Assembly: GCA_012719175.1 (NCBI GenBank)
Contig: JAAYAX010000013.1
Span: forward strand, 124,001-188,000
Direction: 5' to 3'
From: Methanomassiliicoccus sp.
Lineage (GTDB): Archaea > Thermoplasmatota > Thermoplasmata > Methanomassiliicoccales > Methanomassiliicoccaceae
Length of the DNA: 64,000 bases
Below are positions 17,144-25,672 of this stretch, in pieces. Each line of letters starts with the position of its first letter. Position 1 is the first letter of the stretch. The position numbers were made by a program, and so were the translations under genes. A model generated the notes under the pieces. That model had not been told where the DNA came from. It ran no database searches and was given only the letters and a program-made list of their open reading frames with translations.

Positions 17144-17605
17144 ATGTCCACAGCATTGTCCTATCCCCGTCCCCGCATCGGCATAAGCCGCTGCATCGAG
17201 CTCGATCACTGCCGCTACAATGGCGACTCTATAGGTTCTGAGTTCGTCCGCCGGCTCCAGGACCACGTCGACCTGGTTCCGGTGTGCCCGGAGGTGGGCA
17301 TCGGTCTGGGGGTTCCCCGGGACCCCATCAGGATCGTTGTCAGGGGAGGGGGACGTCACCTCGTCCAGCCCTCGACCGGCCGTGATGTGACCGCGTCCAT
17401 GATCTCCTTCACAGACGGCTTCCTCGATCAGCTGGGGGAGGTGGAAGGGTTCATACTCAAGAGCCGCTCCCCTTCCTGCGGCGCATATGACGTTCGCATC
17501 TACCCTGACAAGGATAATGCCGCTCCCACTGAGAGAGGTGCGGGGATGTTCGGGGAGAGGGTTCGGGAGCGCCTGCAGGGCATCCCGGTAGAGGATGAAG
17601 CTTGA
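17144..17605 (+). CDS. TudS/DUF523 thiouracil-desulfurase-like Fe-S protein
   Basis: DUF523 proteins include the 2-thiouracil desulfurase TudS, which carries a [4Fe-4S] cluster on three Cys. Here C17 (ISRCIEL), C48 (VPVCPEVG) and C112 (SPSCGAYD) match those ligands; C23 lies in HCRYNGD. E50 and S109 sit at the positions of the active-site region. It starts 3 nt behind the SOUL gene and its TGA is immediately followed by the TTG start of the DUF1722 gene. In many genomes the two domains are a single fused protein, so these two products probably act together. Confidence 0.85.
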   Translation: MSTALSYPRPRIGISRCIELDHCRYNGDSIGSEFVRRLQDHVDLVPVCPEVGIGLGVPRDPIRIVVRGGGRHLVQPSTGRDVTASMISFTDGFLDQLGEVEGFILKSRSPSCGAYDVRIYPDKDNAAPTERGAGMFGERVRERLQGIPVEDEA

Positions 17606-18130
17606 TTGCGCAACATCAAGCTGGGGGAGCATTTCCTTACTCGTGCGTTCACCCTGAGAAGGTTCCGGGAGTTGACCGGGGACGGCGGTATCGCTGACCT
17701 TGTGGACTTCCACACCCGTAACAAGTTCCTGTTGATGATGTACAATCAAAAGGAGCTGAGGTATCTCGGTAATGTCGTCGCCAACCGCAACCGGCTGTCA
17801 ACGACGGATATGGTGCAGGATTATCGATCGCACCTTAGGGACGCGCTCTCCAAACCTCCGAGGTGCACCAGCCCCATCAACGTCCTCATGCACTGCCTTG
17901 GTTACTTTTCCACGCATTTGAGGCCTCCGGAGAAGGCGTTCTTCCTGCAGAGCCTGCAGATGTACAAGGACGCGAGGATACCTCTCAGCGTCTGCCTGAA
18001 CTTGATGCGGTCATACATCATCCGTTTCGGCAATGAGTACCTGGCAGCCCAGACCTTCTTCCAGCCTTTCCCCGAGGGCATTCTGGAGGTAGGTGTCACC
18101 GATTCCTGCGATTGGAGAGAGATGTCCTGA
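17606..18130 (+). CDS. DUF1722 (YbgA-like) protein
   Basis: A 174-aa cytosolic protein matching the DUF1722 family: F-H-TRNKFLLMMYNQKELRYLGN near residue 35-55 and SPINVLMHCLGYFS...L-P-EK-FFL near residues 92-115, then VCLNLMRSYIIRF. The start is a TTG directly after the TGA of the DUF523 gene, with GAGGATG as ribosome site inside that gene, so the two are translationally coupled. In other genomes DUF523 and DUF1722 are often fused. The biochemical role of DUF1722 is not established; an accessory function for the desulfurase domain is inference. Confidence 0.85.
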   Translation: MRNIKLGEHFLTRAFTLRRFRELTGDGGIADLVDFHTRNKFLLMMYNQKELRYLGNVVANRNRLSTTDMVQDYRSHLRDALSKPPRCTSPINVLMHCLGYFSTHLRPPEKAFFLQSLQMYKDARIPLSVCLNLMRSYIIRFGNEYLAAQTFFQPFPEGILEVGVTDSCDWREMS

Positions 18131-18167
18131 ACGCGATTGTATACGTGTCTCTTCTCCGAGATTTAAT

Positions 18168-18200
18168 AAAAAAATACTGCCGCCCGTTGTAGGGCGGCAG
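18168..18200 (-). terminator. Hairpin plus T-run terminator downstream of heliorhodopsin
   Basis: A perfect 9-bp stem CTGCCGCCC/GGGCGGCAG with a 6-nt loop (18177-18200) is followed on the minus strand by TATTTTTTTATT. It lies about 135 nt beyond the heliorhodopsin stop, leaving a long 3' untranslated stretch that holds another 6-bp hairpin (18210-18231). Confidence 0.7.
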
Positions 18201-18335
18201 GTGTGGGGTCCCGGCGATGGTCGTTGCCGGGGGATCCTTCAGGACGGGGCTCGATACGGTTGGGGATGCTCTCGCTCTCGCCCCTCCTGTGCGGTCAATT
18301 CTCACCCGCTGTTCTTTTCAGCTGATTTCCGACCC

Positions 18336-19112
18336 TCACAGCGGCCTCAGAGTACCGGCGAACACCTGCCATGCCAGAAGGCTCTTGGCCACCAGGCTGA
18401 GGATGATGTAAACTTTCTCGCCGTAGAGGTAGTCCTTCCATTTCCCTACCCGCTTATACTGAAGCACCATATTGATGGCGAAGCTGAAGAAGAACACACC
18501 GATGCTGACGAAGATCCAGTAGACAAAGTCCGGGACACTTCCACCAGAGGACGATCCTGCCCCCGCCAGGTATATCGCGATTCCTATCCAGGGAACGATG
18601 CCGGCGAAGGAGCCGAAGATGAACGATGTCCAGTTGACCTTCTCAGACTTCTGGTTGTACTGCTCCATGGTCAGCCCGAACAGGTTCATGACAGCGGTTA
18701 GAGCGAACACACCCATCAGTGCCACGACCTCGTAGATGCCCACGAGCATGGCCACGACCACGATCATCACAGATGCGCTGAGAGCGTACTCGTACCAGCG
18801 GGCCTTGTTGATGTGGTTCCTCAGGTTCTCCTCGTACCACTTCCTCAAGGGTCCGGCCAGGAGGAAGTGGTCCGTGGCGCAGATGAAGAAGAACAGGGCG
18901 ATCATTGGCGCGATCGGCAGATCATAGAGGGTTTGAGCTGTAGGTACCAACGACTGCGTGACGGTGTCAAAGTTGAGATAATAGGTCTTGATGGGCAACG
19001 TTACGTTGTTCGACAGGACCAATATCAGAATACCTTGCAAGAAATGTACTGCTGCCATCACGGCGTTGAACCGTCTTAGGTTCCGGAGCTTGACCTCCTC
19101 AGTCGATTCCAT
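18336..19112 (-). CDS. Heliorhodopsin
   Basis: A seven-TM retinal protein of 258 aa, related to but distinct from type 1 rhodopsins and inserted with inverted orientation. The helix 3 motif RWYEYALSAS holds the counterion E108 and the helix 7 motif SLVAKSLLAWQVF the Schiff-base lysine K243 (numbered from this start). Helix 4-5 has the family motif ALMGVFALTAVMNLFGLTME. The ATG at 19112 is chosen over 19151 because the TATA-like box at 19134-19143 lies 26 nt upstream of it, i.e. a leaderless mRNA; the longer frame would start inside the promoter. No retinal synthesis gene (Blh/carotenoid) is seen nearby, so retinal may be scavenged or made elsewhere. It is a light sensor or enzyme/transport regulator by family analogy; no ion transport is expected. 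Confidence 0.93.
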   Translation of the reverse strand: MESTEEVKLRNLRRFNAVMAAVHFLQGILILVLSNNVTLPIKTYYLNFDTVTQSLVPTAQTLYDLPIAPMIALFFFICATDHFLLAGPLRKWYEENLRNHINKARWYEYALSASVMIVVVAMLVGIYEVVALMGVFALTAVMNLFGLTMEQYNQKSEKVNWTSFIFGSFAGIVPWIGIAIYLAGAGSSSGGSVPDFVYWIFVSIGVFFFSFAINMVLQYKRVGKWKDYLYGEKVYIILSLVAKSLLAWQVFAGTLRPL

Positions 19113-19133
19113 GTTTGTTATGTATCTGTTCTC

Positions 19134-19143
19134 GATATAAAAT
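19134..19143 (-). promoter_or_regulatory. TATA-like box of the heliorhodopsin gene
   Basis: ATTTTATATC on the minus strand is centred 26 nt upstream of the ATG at 19112. Confidence 0.55.
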
Positions 19144-19151
19144 ATTATCAT

Positions 19152-19524
19152 TTTTCATAATATATTCATAGGATGGACTGGCAGGACAGCCTTATGGAAG
19201 GCTTAATGGAATATTTTCACGTTCTATATATCAGTATCCTTGCCGATTTATGCTCTATTGTTAGTCATTACGTGAGCTTTGTTCTTTCACCAGGTCGAAG
19301 TAACCCCAGAACATCGTTCTCGACGATTATTGATTATGAATGTAGAGAAGGTGTAGCGGGCTGTATGAGAACTTTGGCAATGGCCTGGCTAACACATCAG
19401 TACGGTTCGTAATCTCCATAGGCATCTAAACAATCGTTCATTATAAATCCTACCAGTGCCCATGGAGCTTGCATCAAGACCGTAAGTTATTTGAGAATGG
19501 GCTTTTTGTGGAAGGGTGTTCAAG
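19152..19524. other. Intergenic region with promoter elements
   Basis: No credible gene is visible. A TATA-like CATTATAAATCC at 19438-19449 lies about 80 nt before the start of the surface protein at 19525. Further AT-rich elements near 19160 and 19220 have no evident partner. Confidence 0.4.
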
Positions 19525-21291
19525 ATGAGATGTGAGAGGTTAATGGTCATATCCGCCCTGATGCTGGGTTTTCTCATGATCATGTCCGTGGTGCCGATGA
19601 ACACATCGGCTGCGACGGACGGGGAATACGTGTTCTTTACTGAAGAAGTGGAGGAGCCTACATTCGAGGAGTGGCACTATCGGTGGCATAAGAGCGACCA
19701 GAACCTTGATTCCAGCTATGATGTCTGGTGCCGCAACATGCACGAGGCGCACGGCGGCACTCATTCGGCCTGGTGTGCACGTCAGGGCTACAATACTCAC
19801 TACATCAATAGCACAGGGCTGCGCCCCTATAACGGTAACATCACCTCCCTTCAAGCCCCGGCCGACCCTTCCAAGCTGGTGCTTCGTTATGACACCGACA
19901 TGGATTCCATCATGCGCCGGGAGCTGGTGGGCGCCAGCTACTATGATGCGATCACCATGACCTTCTGGTTCTACTCGGACACCGGTCACTCGGACGCGAG
20001 GCAGCCTGACGGCGGTAGCTACGTTGGCTACGATTTCCTCAATGTCATCTACTACACCACCAACAACGGCGTGCTGTCGAAGCACGTCCTGTGGACCAAC
20101 ACCTACGAGCAGGCCTCGGCCAAGACGTGGTTAGAACAGACCGTAACCATACCTAATGTCGCTACCTGGGTGGGCTTCGAGTTCGTTTCAGGAACGGTTC
20201 CGCCCGAAGGCGGGGACAGAGCAGATGCCTTCGCCGCCTACGGCGTCCGGACCAGCCCACAGGGTTCCACGGGCATGAAGGAGGGCGTCTTCATCGATGA
20301 TGTGGTGGTCACTGGGACCGGGCCCAGCGACGATGTGCCGTTGATGACCCATGTCGACCCCCTGCCCGTCTATGAGCAGGTAAAGAACTTCACGATCCCC
20401 TGGAGCCACAACGATCCCGAGATCGCCAAGTTCCAGTATGTGGACCTGTACTACCGCATCGTCGGAACAGACCAGTGGACAAAGTATGCGAACGTGCAGA
20501 ACCCCCAGGGGAAGTTCACATCCAGCCCCATAACGTTCAATGCAATCCAGGACGGCACCTACGAGTTCTTCACCAAAGGATATGACATCAACGGCGGATC
20601 GGAGTCCTGGCGCGGGATCGCGGATAGCTGGACGGTCCTCGACGGTACGCCCCCGGAGAGCACGATCGACATCAGCGGAGACCTCCAGAACGGTGCTTAC
20701 TCCGGTTCCGCCACGTTCACGTTGAACAGCACGGATGCCGCGTCCGGGATAGACCATACATCGTACCGGGTGGACGGTTCAGAGTGGACCAATTACACGG
20801 GAGTGGTGGGTCTGACCATCGACGGGGAGCACCTGGTGGAATACTTTGCCGTCGACAAGACCGGCAACAGCGAGCCCATCAAGAAGACCACCATCAGCAT
20901 AGTTGACGGTGTCCCGGGAGTGGTCTTCCAGAACTCTGGGGCTAACTCCGATGACGGCAACATCACCATCAGGTTCACCGTGACCTCCACAGCACCGATA
21001 GTCCAGTTGGAGTACTCTCTGGACGGCGGTGACTACGTGGGGATCGATGCCAATGCCACCTCGGTGTTGTTGAGCGGGCTTGAGGATGGGGAGCACACGC
21101 TGATGGTGAAAGCGAGGGATTCCTCTGGAAACGTCCTTATCAACGAGGCCGAGTTCACTGTAGGCAGTGGCACTAACCTGGAAGATCCCCCCTTGAAAAA
21201 TGATCTTACCATGCTAGCAGTGGTCGGCGTTGTGGGAGTAGCGATAGTGGGAGGTCTGGTCTTCATCGGTACGAGGAAAAGGAAAGGTTAG
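19525..21291 (+). CDS. Large anchored surface protein, paralogue of the protein at 7314-9074
   Basis: The 588-aa exported protein begins MRCERLMVISALMLGFLMIMS (signal peptide) and ends in a TM helix plus TRKRKG. The ATG at 19525 has the ribosome site AAGGGTG; the in-frame GTG at 19516 overlaps that site. The N-terminal domain matches the 7314-9074 protein almost motif by motif: VWCRNMHEAHGGTHSAWCARQGYNTHY, LRYDTDMDSIMR, ITMTFWFYSDTGHSDARQP, VGFEFVSGTVPPEGGD and GMKEGVFIDDVVVTG. It is followed by the same Ig-like modules (YRVDGSEWTNYTG, YSLDGGDYVGID). Envelope-located; the shared N-terminal domain is unrecognised. Confidence 0.85.
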   Translation: MRCERLMVISALMLGFLMIMSVVPMNTSAATDGEYVFFTEEVEEPTFEEWHYRWHKSDQNLDSSYDVWCRNMHEAHGGTHSAWCARQGYNTHYINSTGLRPYNGNITSLQAPADPSKLVLRYDTDMDSIMRRELVGASYYDAITMTFWFYSDTGHSDARQPDGGSYVGYDFLNVIYYTTNNGVLSKHVLWTNTYEQASAKTWLEQTVTIPNVATWVGFEFVSGTVPPEGGDRADAFAAYGVRTSPQGSTGMKEGVFIDDVVVTGTGPSDDVPLMTHVDPLPVYEQVKNFTIPWSHNDPEIAKFQYVDLYYRIVGTDQWTKYANVQNPQGKFTSSPITFNAIQDGTYEFFTKGYDINGGSESWRGIADSWTVLDGTPPESTIDISGDLQNGAYSGSATFTLNSTDAASGIDHTSYRVDGSEWTNYTGVVGLTIDGEHLVEYFAVDKTGNSEPIKKTTISIVDGVPGVVFQNSGANSDDGNITIRFTVTSTAPIVQLEYSLDGGDYVGIDANATSVLLSGLEDGEHTLMVKARDSSGNVLINEAEFTVGSGTNLEDPPLKNDLTMLAVVGVVGVAIVGGLVFIGTRKRKG

Positions 21292-21410
21292 GGGGGCGAG
21301 GCTGCGTGCATCTGACCGCCATCGGCCATAGGGGATCTGCCCTGCAGCAAGCATGGTGCTACCGAAAGTCCTCGACACCCTTCAAGGACAGATGACCGCC
21401 GGCACGAGCA

Positions 21411-21992
21411 TCATTCTCGGGCCAGGCAGTACCCGATCGAAAGCCCCATCTGCATGCCGTAGCCCAGCTTGATCAGCTGCATCCCCATGGGCTCCAGGAA
21501 CCTTGCTGATGTGAGCGGGCCACAGTCCACGGGCTCGAACCCGATCTCACCTGCCAGGGACATGACCGTCTGCTTGGCCTCGGCATCGTCACCCGCCACG
21601 AACGCTGCGAGCGTGGCATCTCCTATGCGGCCTGTGCTCTGGTTCTGTGCGAACACCGTGTTAAAGGCCTTCACCACCTTGGCCAGGGGAAGCGCTTTCT
21701 GGATCTGCTCCGCCCCCGAGGTGCTGAAGCCGATGGCCAGATCTCCATGGGGGTCCAGGCAGTTGGTCACGTCGATGACAACCTTATCGTCCACCACGTC
21801 CTTTAGCTCCATGGTGACGTTGCCCAGTTGGTTATAGGGCACGGCCATTATCACCAGCTCGCCCCACTCCGCAACCTTCTGAGGCCTGGCGTTAGGAGCC
21901 CTATGGCCATATTTGACATCATGGCCCGCTCTTGTTAAACCGGCGCCAAGGGCTGTTCCCACATGGCCTTTCCCGATCATCGCGATCTTCAT
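21411..21992 (-). CDS. F420-dependent NADP reductase family protein
   Basis: Members of this family exchange hydride between coenzyme F420 and NADP(H). The N-terminal Rossmann motif MKIAMIGKGHVGTALGAGLTRAGHDVKYGHR is followed by VIMAVPYNQ, VIDVTNCLD, VKAFNTVFAQN and AAFVAGDDAEAK, and the C-terminal GPLTSARFLEPMGMQLI. At 193 aa it is slightly shorter than the typical 210-225 aa. The ATG at 21992 is taken because the TATA-like element at 22031-22037 leaves a short leader; the ATG at 22019 would be only about 15 nt from that element. Oxidation of thioredoxin-like partners or NADPH supply is inference. Confidence 0.85.
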   Translation of the reverse strand: MKIAMIGKGHVGTALGAGLTRAGHDVKYGHRAPNARPQKVAEWGELVIMAVPYNQLGNVTMELKDVVDDKVVIDVTNCLDPHGDLAIGFSTSGAEQIQKALPLAKVVKAFNTVFAQNQSTGRIGDATLAAFVAGDDAEAKQTVMSLAGEIGFEPVDCGPLTSARFLEPMGMQLIKLGYGMQMGLSIGYCLARE

Positions 21993-22240
21993 AAAAATCC
22001 GCCGTTTCGTCCCTGGCATGATGTTCGTGGGATATAGAACTTGATACCCAGGGGTGCGGGCCTCTATCCTTTAGACCAGGAGGTCAGAGCCCTGAAGCCC
22101 ATGATGGACCCTTACGCACCTCAGGAAGCTTGGTGACGCTGACGTCGGAAGTACGTCGACTTTTCGCGCTATTTCTCAGTTCCTGACATAAAGTATATGG
22201 ACATCCAGCATTTCCCCCGTAGCACATTCTGAGTGAGACC

Positions 22241-22495
22241 ATGGAAATGATAATGTTCACCAGTCCGGGCTGCAAATTCTGTGATCTAGTGAAAAAGAAG
22301 ATGCCGTCCCAGTTCGTCGACAAGGTCCACTATTACGATTGCACCCTCAAGGAGAACGAGAACCTTGTGGCCTATTACAGCGCCTACCATGCGGTCAGGA
22401 AGGCCCTTCCGGTCCTGATCGTGGACGAGGAGCTGTTCGTGGGTCCTGAGGCCGCCCTGAATAGGCTGAGAGAGCTGGACGAGAGAGGGGCATGA
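22241..22495 (+). CDS. Glutaredoxin-like thiol protein
   Basis: An 84-aa protein with a thioredoxin-fold redox motif: MIMFTSPGCKFCDLV carries the CxxC pair at C11 and C14, and the cis-Pro region KALPVLIVDEELFVG follows near residue 56. It may reduce protein disulfides or act in Fe-S or thiol transfer. A TATA-like AAGTATATGG at 22192-22201 gives a leader of about 20 nt. It is divergent from the F420:NADP reductase gene, about 250 nt away, and both may belong to thiol redox balance. Confidence 0.85.
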   Translation: MEMIMFTSPGCKFCDLVKKKMPSQFVDKVHYYDCTLKENENLVAYYSAYHAVRKALPVLIVDEELFVGPEAALNRLRELDERGA

Positions 22496-22599
22496 GCGGC
22501 GATCCGGCCTCCCTTTATCCCAGACCAGCCATCTTAAGGTGATACGATGGGGTCTTGGCCACTAAAAACGCGGCCTCCTCTGGTGACCCTCTCCTAACG

Positions 22600-23199
22600 T
22601 CATTCGAGCAGGAGCAACATGAACGTAGGAAGCTGCTCTGGTGATGTCACGTTCTTGTCCTGAATGACCCTCGTCGGTATCCCCGCATTCTTCGCGGTGG
22701 CGAACACGTCTATCCCCGCCGCCTCCAGCGATGGCCTCGCCTTCACGGGGAACCTGCACTTGGACTGGCCATCCTCTAGGACGCATTTCTCGCACCGGTA
22801 GCACCGATGGGCCCCGTATAGATATGCCTTATAATAGCCAGATAGGAACGCGTGCCTCTCCATGTCGAAACCTGCGTCACAGGCCTTCACGCTCATCTTC
22901 TTGATGGCACCGTGAAGGTTCTGAGGCGGATAGGTTTCACAGTCCAGGAAGCCCTCGTAACGGATGAGGTATGCGGTCCTGTACTCGTCCAGGACCTTTC
23001 GGGTATCCTCCGGTGTGGGGCTGTATGGTGGGCAGGTCAACCGCGTGCCATAATACTTGCACCCGAACTGACACCGGAGCCGCACCCAGTGGGCTGTAAC
23101 GACCTGCGATGTGTCCATGCGCACGAAGGCGTTGGCACCGCTCTCCCTCGCCATCTTCTCCAGCTCGTTCTCGATGTTCGGTTCGGCCATCTTATCCAT
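22600..23199 (-). CDS. DUF2284 metal-binding protein
   Basis: A 199-aa Cys-rich protein. The N-terminal half has CQFGCKYYGTRLTCPPYSPTPEDTR, the DUF2284 signature, and the C-terminal half has HRCYRCEKC and QSKCRFPVKARPSLEAAGIDVFATAKNAG. At least nine Cys residues suggest an Fe-S or zinc site; members are described only as putative metal-binding proteins. A TATA-like GCTTTAAG centred at about 23223 is 24 nt from the ATG at 23199, indicating leaderless transcription. Its function and partners are unknown. Confidence 0.85.
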   Translation of the reverse strand: MDKMAEPNIENELEKMARESGANAFVRMDTSQVVTAHWVRLRCQFGCKYYGTRLTCPPYSPTPEDTRKVLDEYRTAYLIRYEGFLDCETYPPQNLHGAIKKMSVKACDAGFDMERHAFLSGYYKAYLYGAHRCYRCEKCVLEDGQSKCRFPVKARPSLEAAGIDVFATAKNAGIPTRVIQDKNVTSPEQLPTFMLLLLE

Positions 23200-23446
23200 C
23201 CGGGGATGACCTCGACAATTCTTAAAGCGAGCGTTCAGAGATCCATATAGGAAGTCCGGTCATCGTTCGATGTGACCTTATGCGGTAGGACCCTGCATGT
23301 TCGCTCCGGGCATGTCGAACGATAGTATCTCCTTTGGACTTGCCTGCGGTAATGGTGACGCATCAGTGTGGTGGTTAGGTGAAGACTTTTTATCGCTCCT
23401 CCGGGCTCTTGGACGGCGTTCAAATTGCACTAGGGGAGATGGTAAG

Positions 23447-23779
23447 ATAACAGCGAAGGTCAAGGTCAACATGAGGCTCTGTGGCAAGACCCATCACATA
23501 ACCGTGGACAGTACGGAGGAGGGGGACTTCAGATGCACTATCGAAACCGACTGCATCAATGTGAAGGAGTTCTCTCAGGGCGTTGAGAGGTTAACCATCA
23601 TGGACCTCACGGACAAGAAGGCAAGTAAGATCGTTAACCGTTATTGTGACTGCGGGATGTCCGCCAACTGCCTGGTTCCCGCCGGTGTGATGAGCGCTGG
23701 TTGGATGGAGGCAGGCATGATATCGCGTACATTGGCCGGTAAGAAGAAGGCCAACGACGTGGAGTTCATCGTGGATTGA
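23447..23779 (+). CDS. DUF6951-like small Cys-rich protein
   Basis: The core reads VKVNMRLCGKTHHITVD, then ETDCINVKEFSQGVE, YCDCGMSANCLVPAGVMSAGWMEAGMIS and KANDVEFIVD. This matches the pattern of small archaeal and bacterial DUF6951 proteins with conserved Cys. A frame with ATG at 23297 exists, but the TATA-like box CTTTTTATCG near 23387 lies inside it, and residues before about 50 look non-coding. The first beta strand starts before the ATG at 23471, so I place the start at ATA 23447, which has a GGGGAG ribosome site 8 nt upstream. The start is uncertain; the C-terminal end is secure. Confidence 0.65.
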   Translation: MTAKVKVNMRLCGKTHHITVDSTEEGDFRCTIETDCINVKEFSQGVERLTIMDLTDKKASKIVNRYCDCGMSANCLVPAGVMSAGWMEAGMISRTLAGKKKANDVEFIVD

Positions 23780-23842
23780 CAATGAGCCGTTTCATCCCTC
23801 CGCTTTAAAGATCATCCCCGATCGGACCTTCAAGCGGTAGGT

Positions 23843-25291
23843 TCAGGGGACGAAGAGGAAATTGCTGAACTGCCACATATCATCATCATGATGGTTGGCG
23901 GGATTCTCCTTGAAGTACACCTTCCGGTTCTTCAAGGGGTTCCAGTCCGACGGCGCGGATATGAACCTTCCAAGGTATGGCATGGATATCCTCAGGACGT
24001 AGTCATGGGGAAGGTCCTCTGGTGTGCATAATCCCTCCCGGGGGTTCTCGATCATCCACATCAACGCGGATACCACGCCCAAGGCCACCTGAACAGTGGT
24101 GGCGTTCTGCCCTGGCGCGAGCCTCCTGGCCTCGTCCACGGTGAGAATGCTGCCGCACCACCAGGACCCATACTCATGGCCCATCAGCAGGGCGCCGAGT
24201 ATGTCCGCTCCGCTCACGATCTCCTCGTCCTCAAGGATCCTCAGCTTAGGCTGCATCTCATAGTTCCTGCACCGCAGCTCGTGCAGCGACACCATAGTGT
24301 CATCGCAGGGCATGTAGGCATAATGTACGGTAGGCCGGTAGACAGGCGTGCCATCGTTCCAGACGGTGAGCGCGTCCGATAGGCCGAAGGCCTCCCCGTG
24401 CCTTATGGCCATTCCCACGATCTCGCAGTCTGGGACCCAGGACCTTACCCAGGTGTTCATCCCCATCTGCGCGAGCATGATCTGGTTCTTGGGACCGAAA
24501 GATGGTACAAAGGCCAGGGGCGGCAATATTCTCTCGTGAGTTCCCCAGCCCAGCTCTGCAGGGGCCGTACCCTCCTCCCTCAGACCTTCGATGCTCCACG
24601 TGCCCACGAACTCTCCCACCTTCTTAGGGTTGCTGGTAATCTGGGTATCCCTTTCGGAGCAATGGATGACCTTGATGTTCAGGAACATGGCCAGCTCCGC
24701 GAAGCGGCGGCTCCCCACCAGTTCCCTCAGATGCGTAGCCTCCTCCATGCTGACCTTCTTATCAGCTATCATCCTCTCGGAGATATCGGCGAGGGCCTGC
24801 TTCACAAAATGAGTGATGAGGCCGGGATTGGCTCCGTGGTCCACGATCGCGGTGGTTCCCCCCTCCCAGTCCTTGGCCAATTCCCGGAGTCCCAGCTGCC
24901 GATGGTACAGCGATTTCTCCACCGGGTCCTTGGATTCGATCTCCGCTAGGGAGTCCCATATCTCCACCGAGGTATTGATGTACAGCACCTCGGTGTCATG
25001 GCACCACTTGATTATGGTGCTAGCATCGATGTTCCACGACAGGTCAATCAGGAGACATCCAGGCGACAGGTGCTCCGAAAGGACATCATCTATGTTCTCC
25101 GGTGTTATCCGCTTCTGGAGGAACGTGATGCCTCTGTCCGTCCATTTCTTCAAAGCGGCCCTCTTGTCCTCAAAGTCGATTATGGTTATGTTCTCATGTG
25201 GAATCTGGATGTGCTCCAGAAGAATGGGGAGGGTACACCGCGCTACCGATCCGTAGCCAATGATCAGAACCTTGCCGTCGAACCTTATCAT
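23843..25291 (-). CDS. hss: Homospermidine synthase (saccharopine dehydrogenase superfamily)
   Basis: NAD-dependent enzyme of 482 aa that transfers the aminobutyl group between putrescine/spermidine molecules to make homospermidine. The N-terminal Rossmann loop is VLIIGYGSVARCTLPILLEH (residues 8-27). Family motifs include DLSWNIDASTIIKWC, YINTSVEIWD, TTAIVDHGANPGLITHFVKQAL (about 145-166) and a C-terminal SALMWMIENPREGLCTPEDLPH. It fits the bacterial-type homospermidine synthase rather than the deoxyhypusine-synthase-derived plant enzyme. Its presence in an archaeon points to an unusual polyamine profile and perhaps lateral transfer. Confidence 0.85.
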   Translation of the reverse strand: MIRFDGKVLIIGYGSVARCTLPILLEHIQIPHENITIIDFEDKRAALKKWTDRGITFLQKRITPENIDDVLSEHLSPGCLLIDLSWNIDASTIIKWCHDTEVLYINTSVEIWDSLAEIESKDPVEKSLYHRQLGLRELAKDWEGGTTAIVDHGANPGLITHFVKQALADISERMIADKKVSMEEATHLRELVGSRRFAELAMFLNIKVIHCSERDTQITSNPKKVGEFVGTWSIEGLREEGTAPAELGWGTHERILPPLAFVPSFGPKNQIMLAQMGMNTWVRSWVPDCEIVGMAIRHGEAFGLSDALTVWNDGTPVYRPTVHYAYMPCDDTMVSLHELRCRNYEMQPKLRILEDEEIVSGADILGALLMGHEYGSWWCGSILTVDEARRLAPGQNATTVQVALGVVSALMWMIENPREGLCTPEDLPHDYVLRISMPYLGRFISAPSDWNPLKNRKVYFKENPANHHDDDMWQFSNFLFVP

Positions 25292-25672
25292 CTAGAAGGA
25301 TCCTCTTTGACCTCGATGAGGTCGGAACCGAATACTCATAAAAAAAGTTTCGTTCGATCGCAAAATGAATACATCCTGGACATGTTAACGTGATTATGAT
25401 CACCTATATGCTGACTTTGATCCGCGCCGGAACGTTGGCATGCCACCAGATGGCCATCCCCATGCTCTTGCGCCCCGTTGTCCATCCATCACATCTAAAT
25501 AACGAACCTTCAGAGCGTGGATGGTTCATCATCTCCAAGGTGATCGCCTCCGACCGGGCATAGGCAGGGGTACGCTGAGTGAGACCTGAAGGTGACACCG
25601 CCGAGGCGGTCCGATCGCTCATCGTTGTGCTGGAGAGCGTTGATCACTCACACACTTTATTCCTGCAGGCGC
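25292..25672. other. Intergenic region, nothing assigned
   Basis: The left part holds the homospermidine synthase promoter (a TATA-like run near 25338-25350 on the minus strand). A minus-strand frame at 25404-25622 ends CDGWTTGRKSMGMAIWW...; it has no good start signal and I could not assign it. Confidence 0.35.

Noticed and set aside
16820-17749. 309-codon minus-strand frame
   Set aside because: Antisense to the SOUL, DUF523 and DUF1722 genes, all of which have family motifs and coupled starts.
18093-18701. Plus-strand frame beyond the DUF1722 gene
   Set aside because: It crosses a minus-strand terminator hairpin and overlaps the heliorhodopsin gene; no family match.
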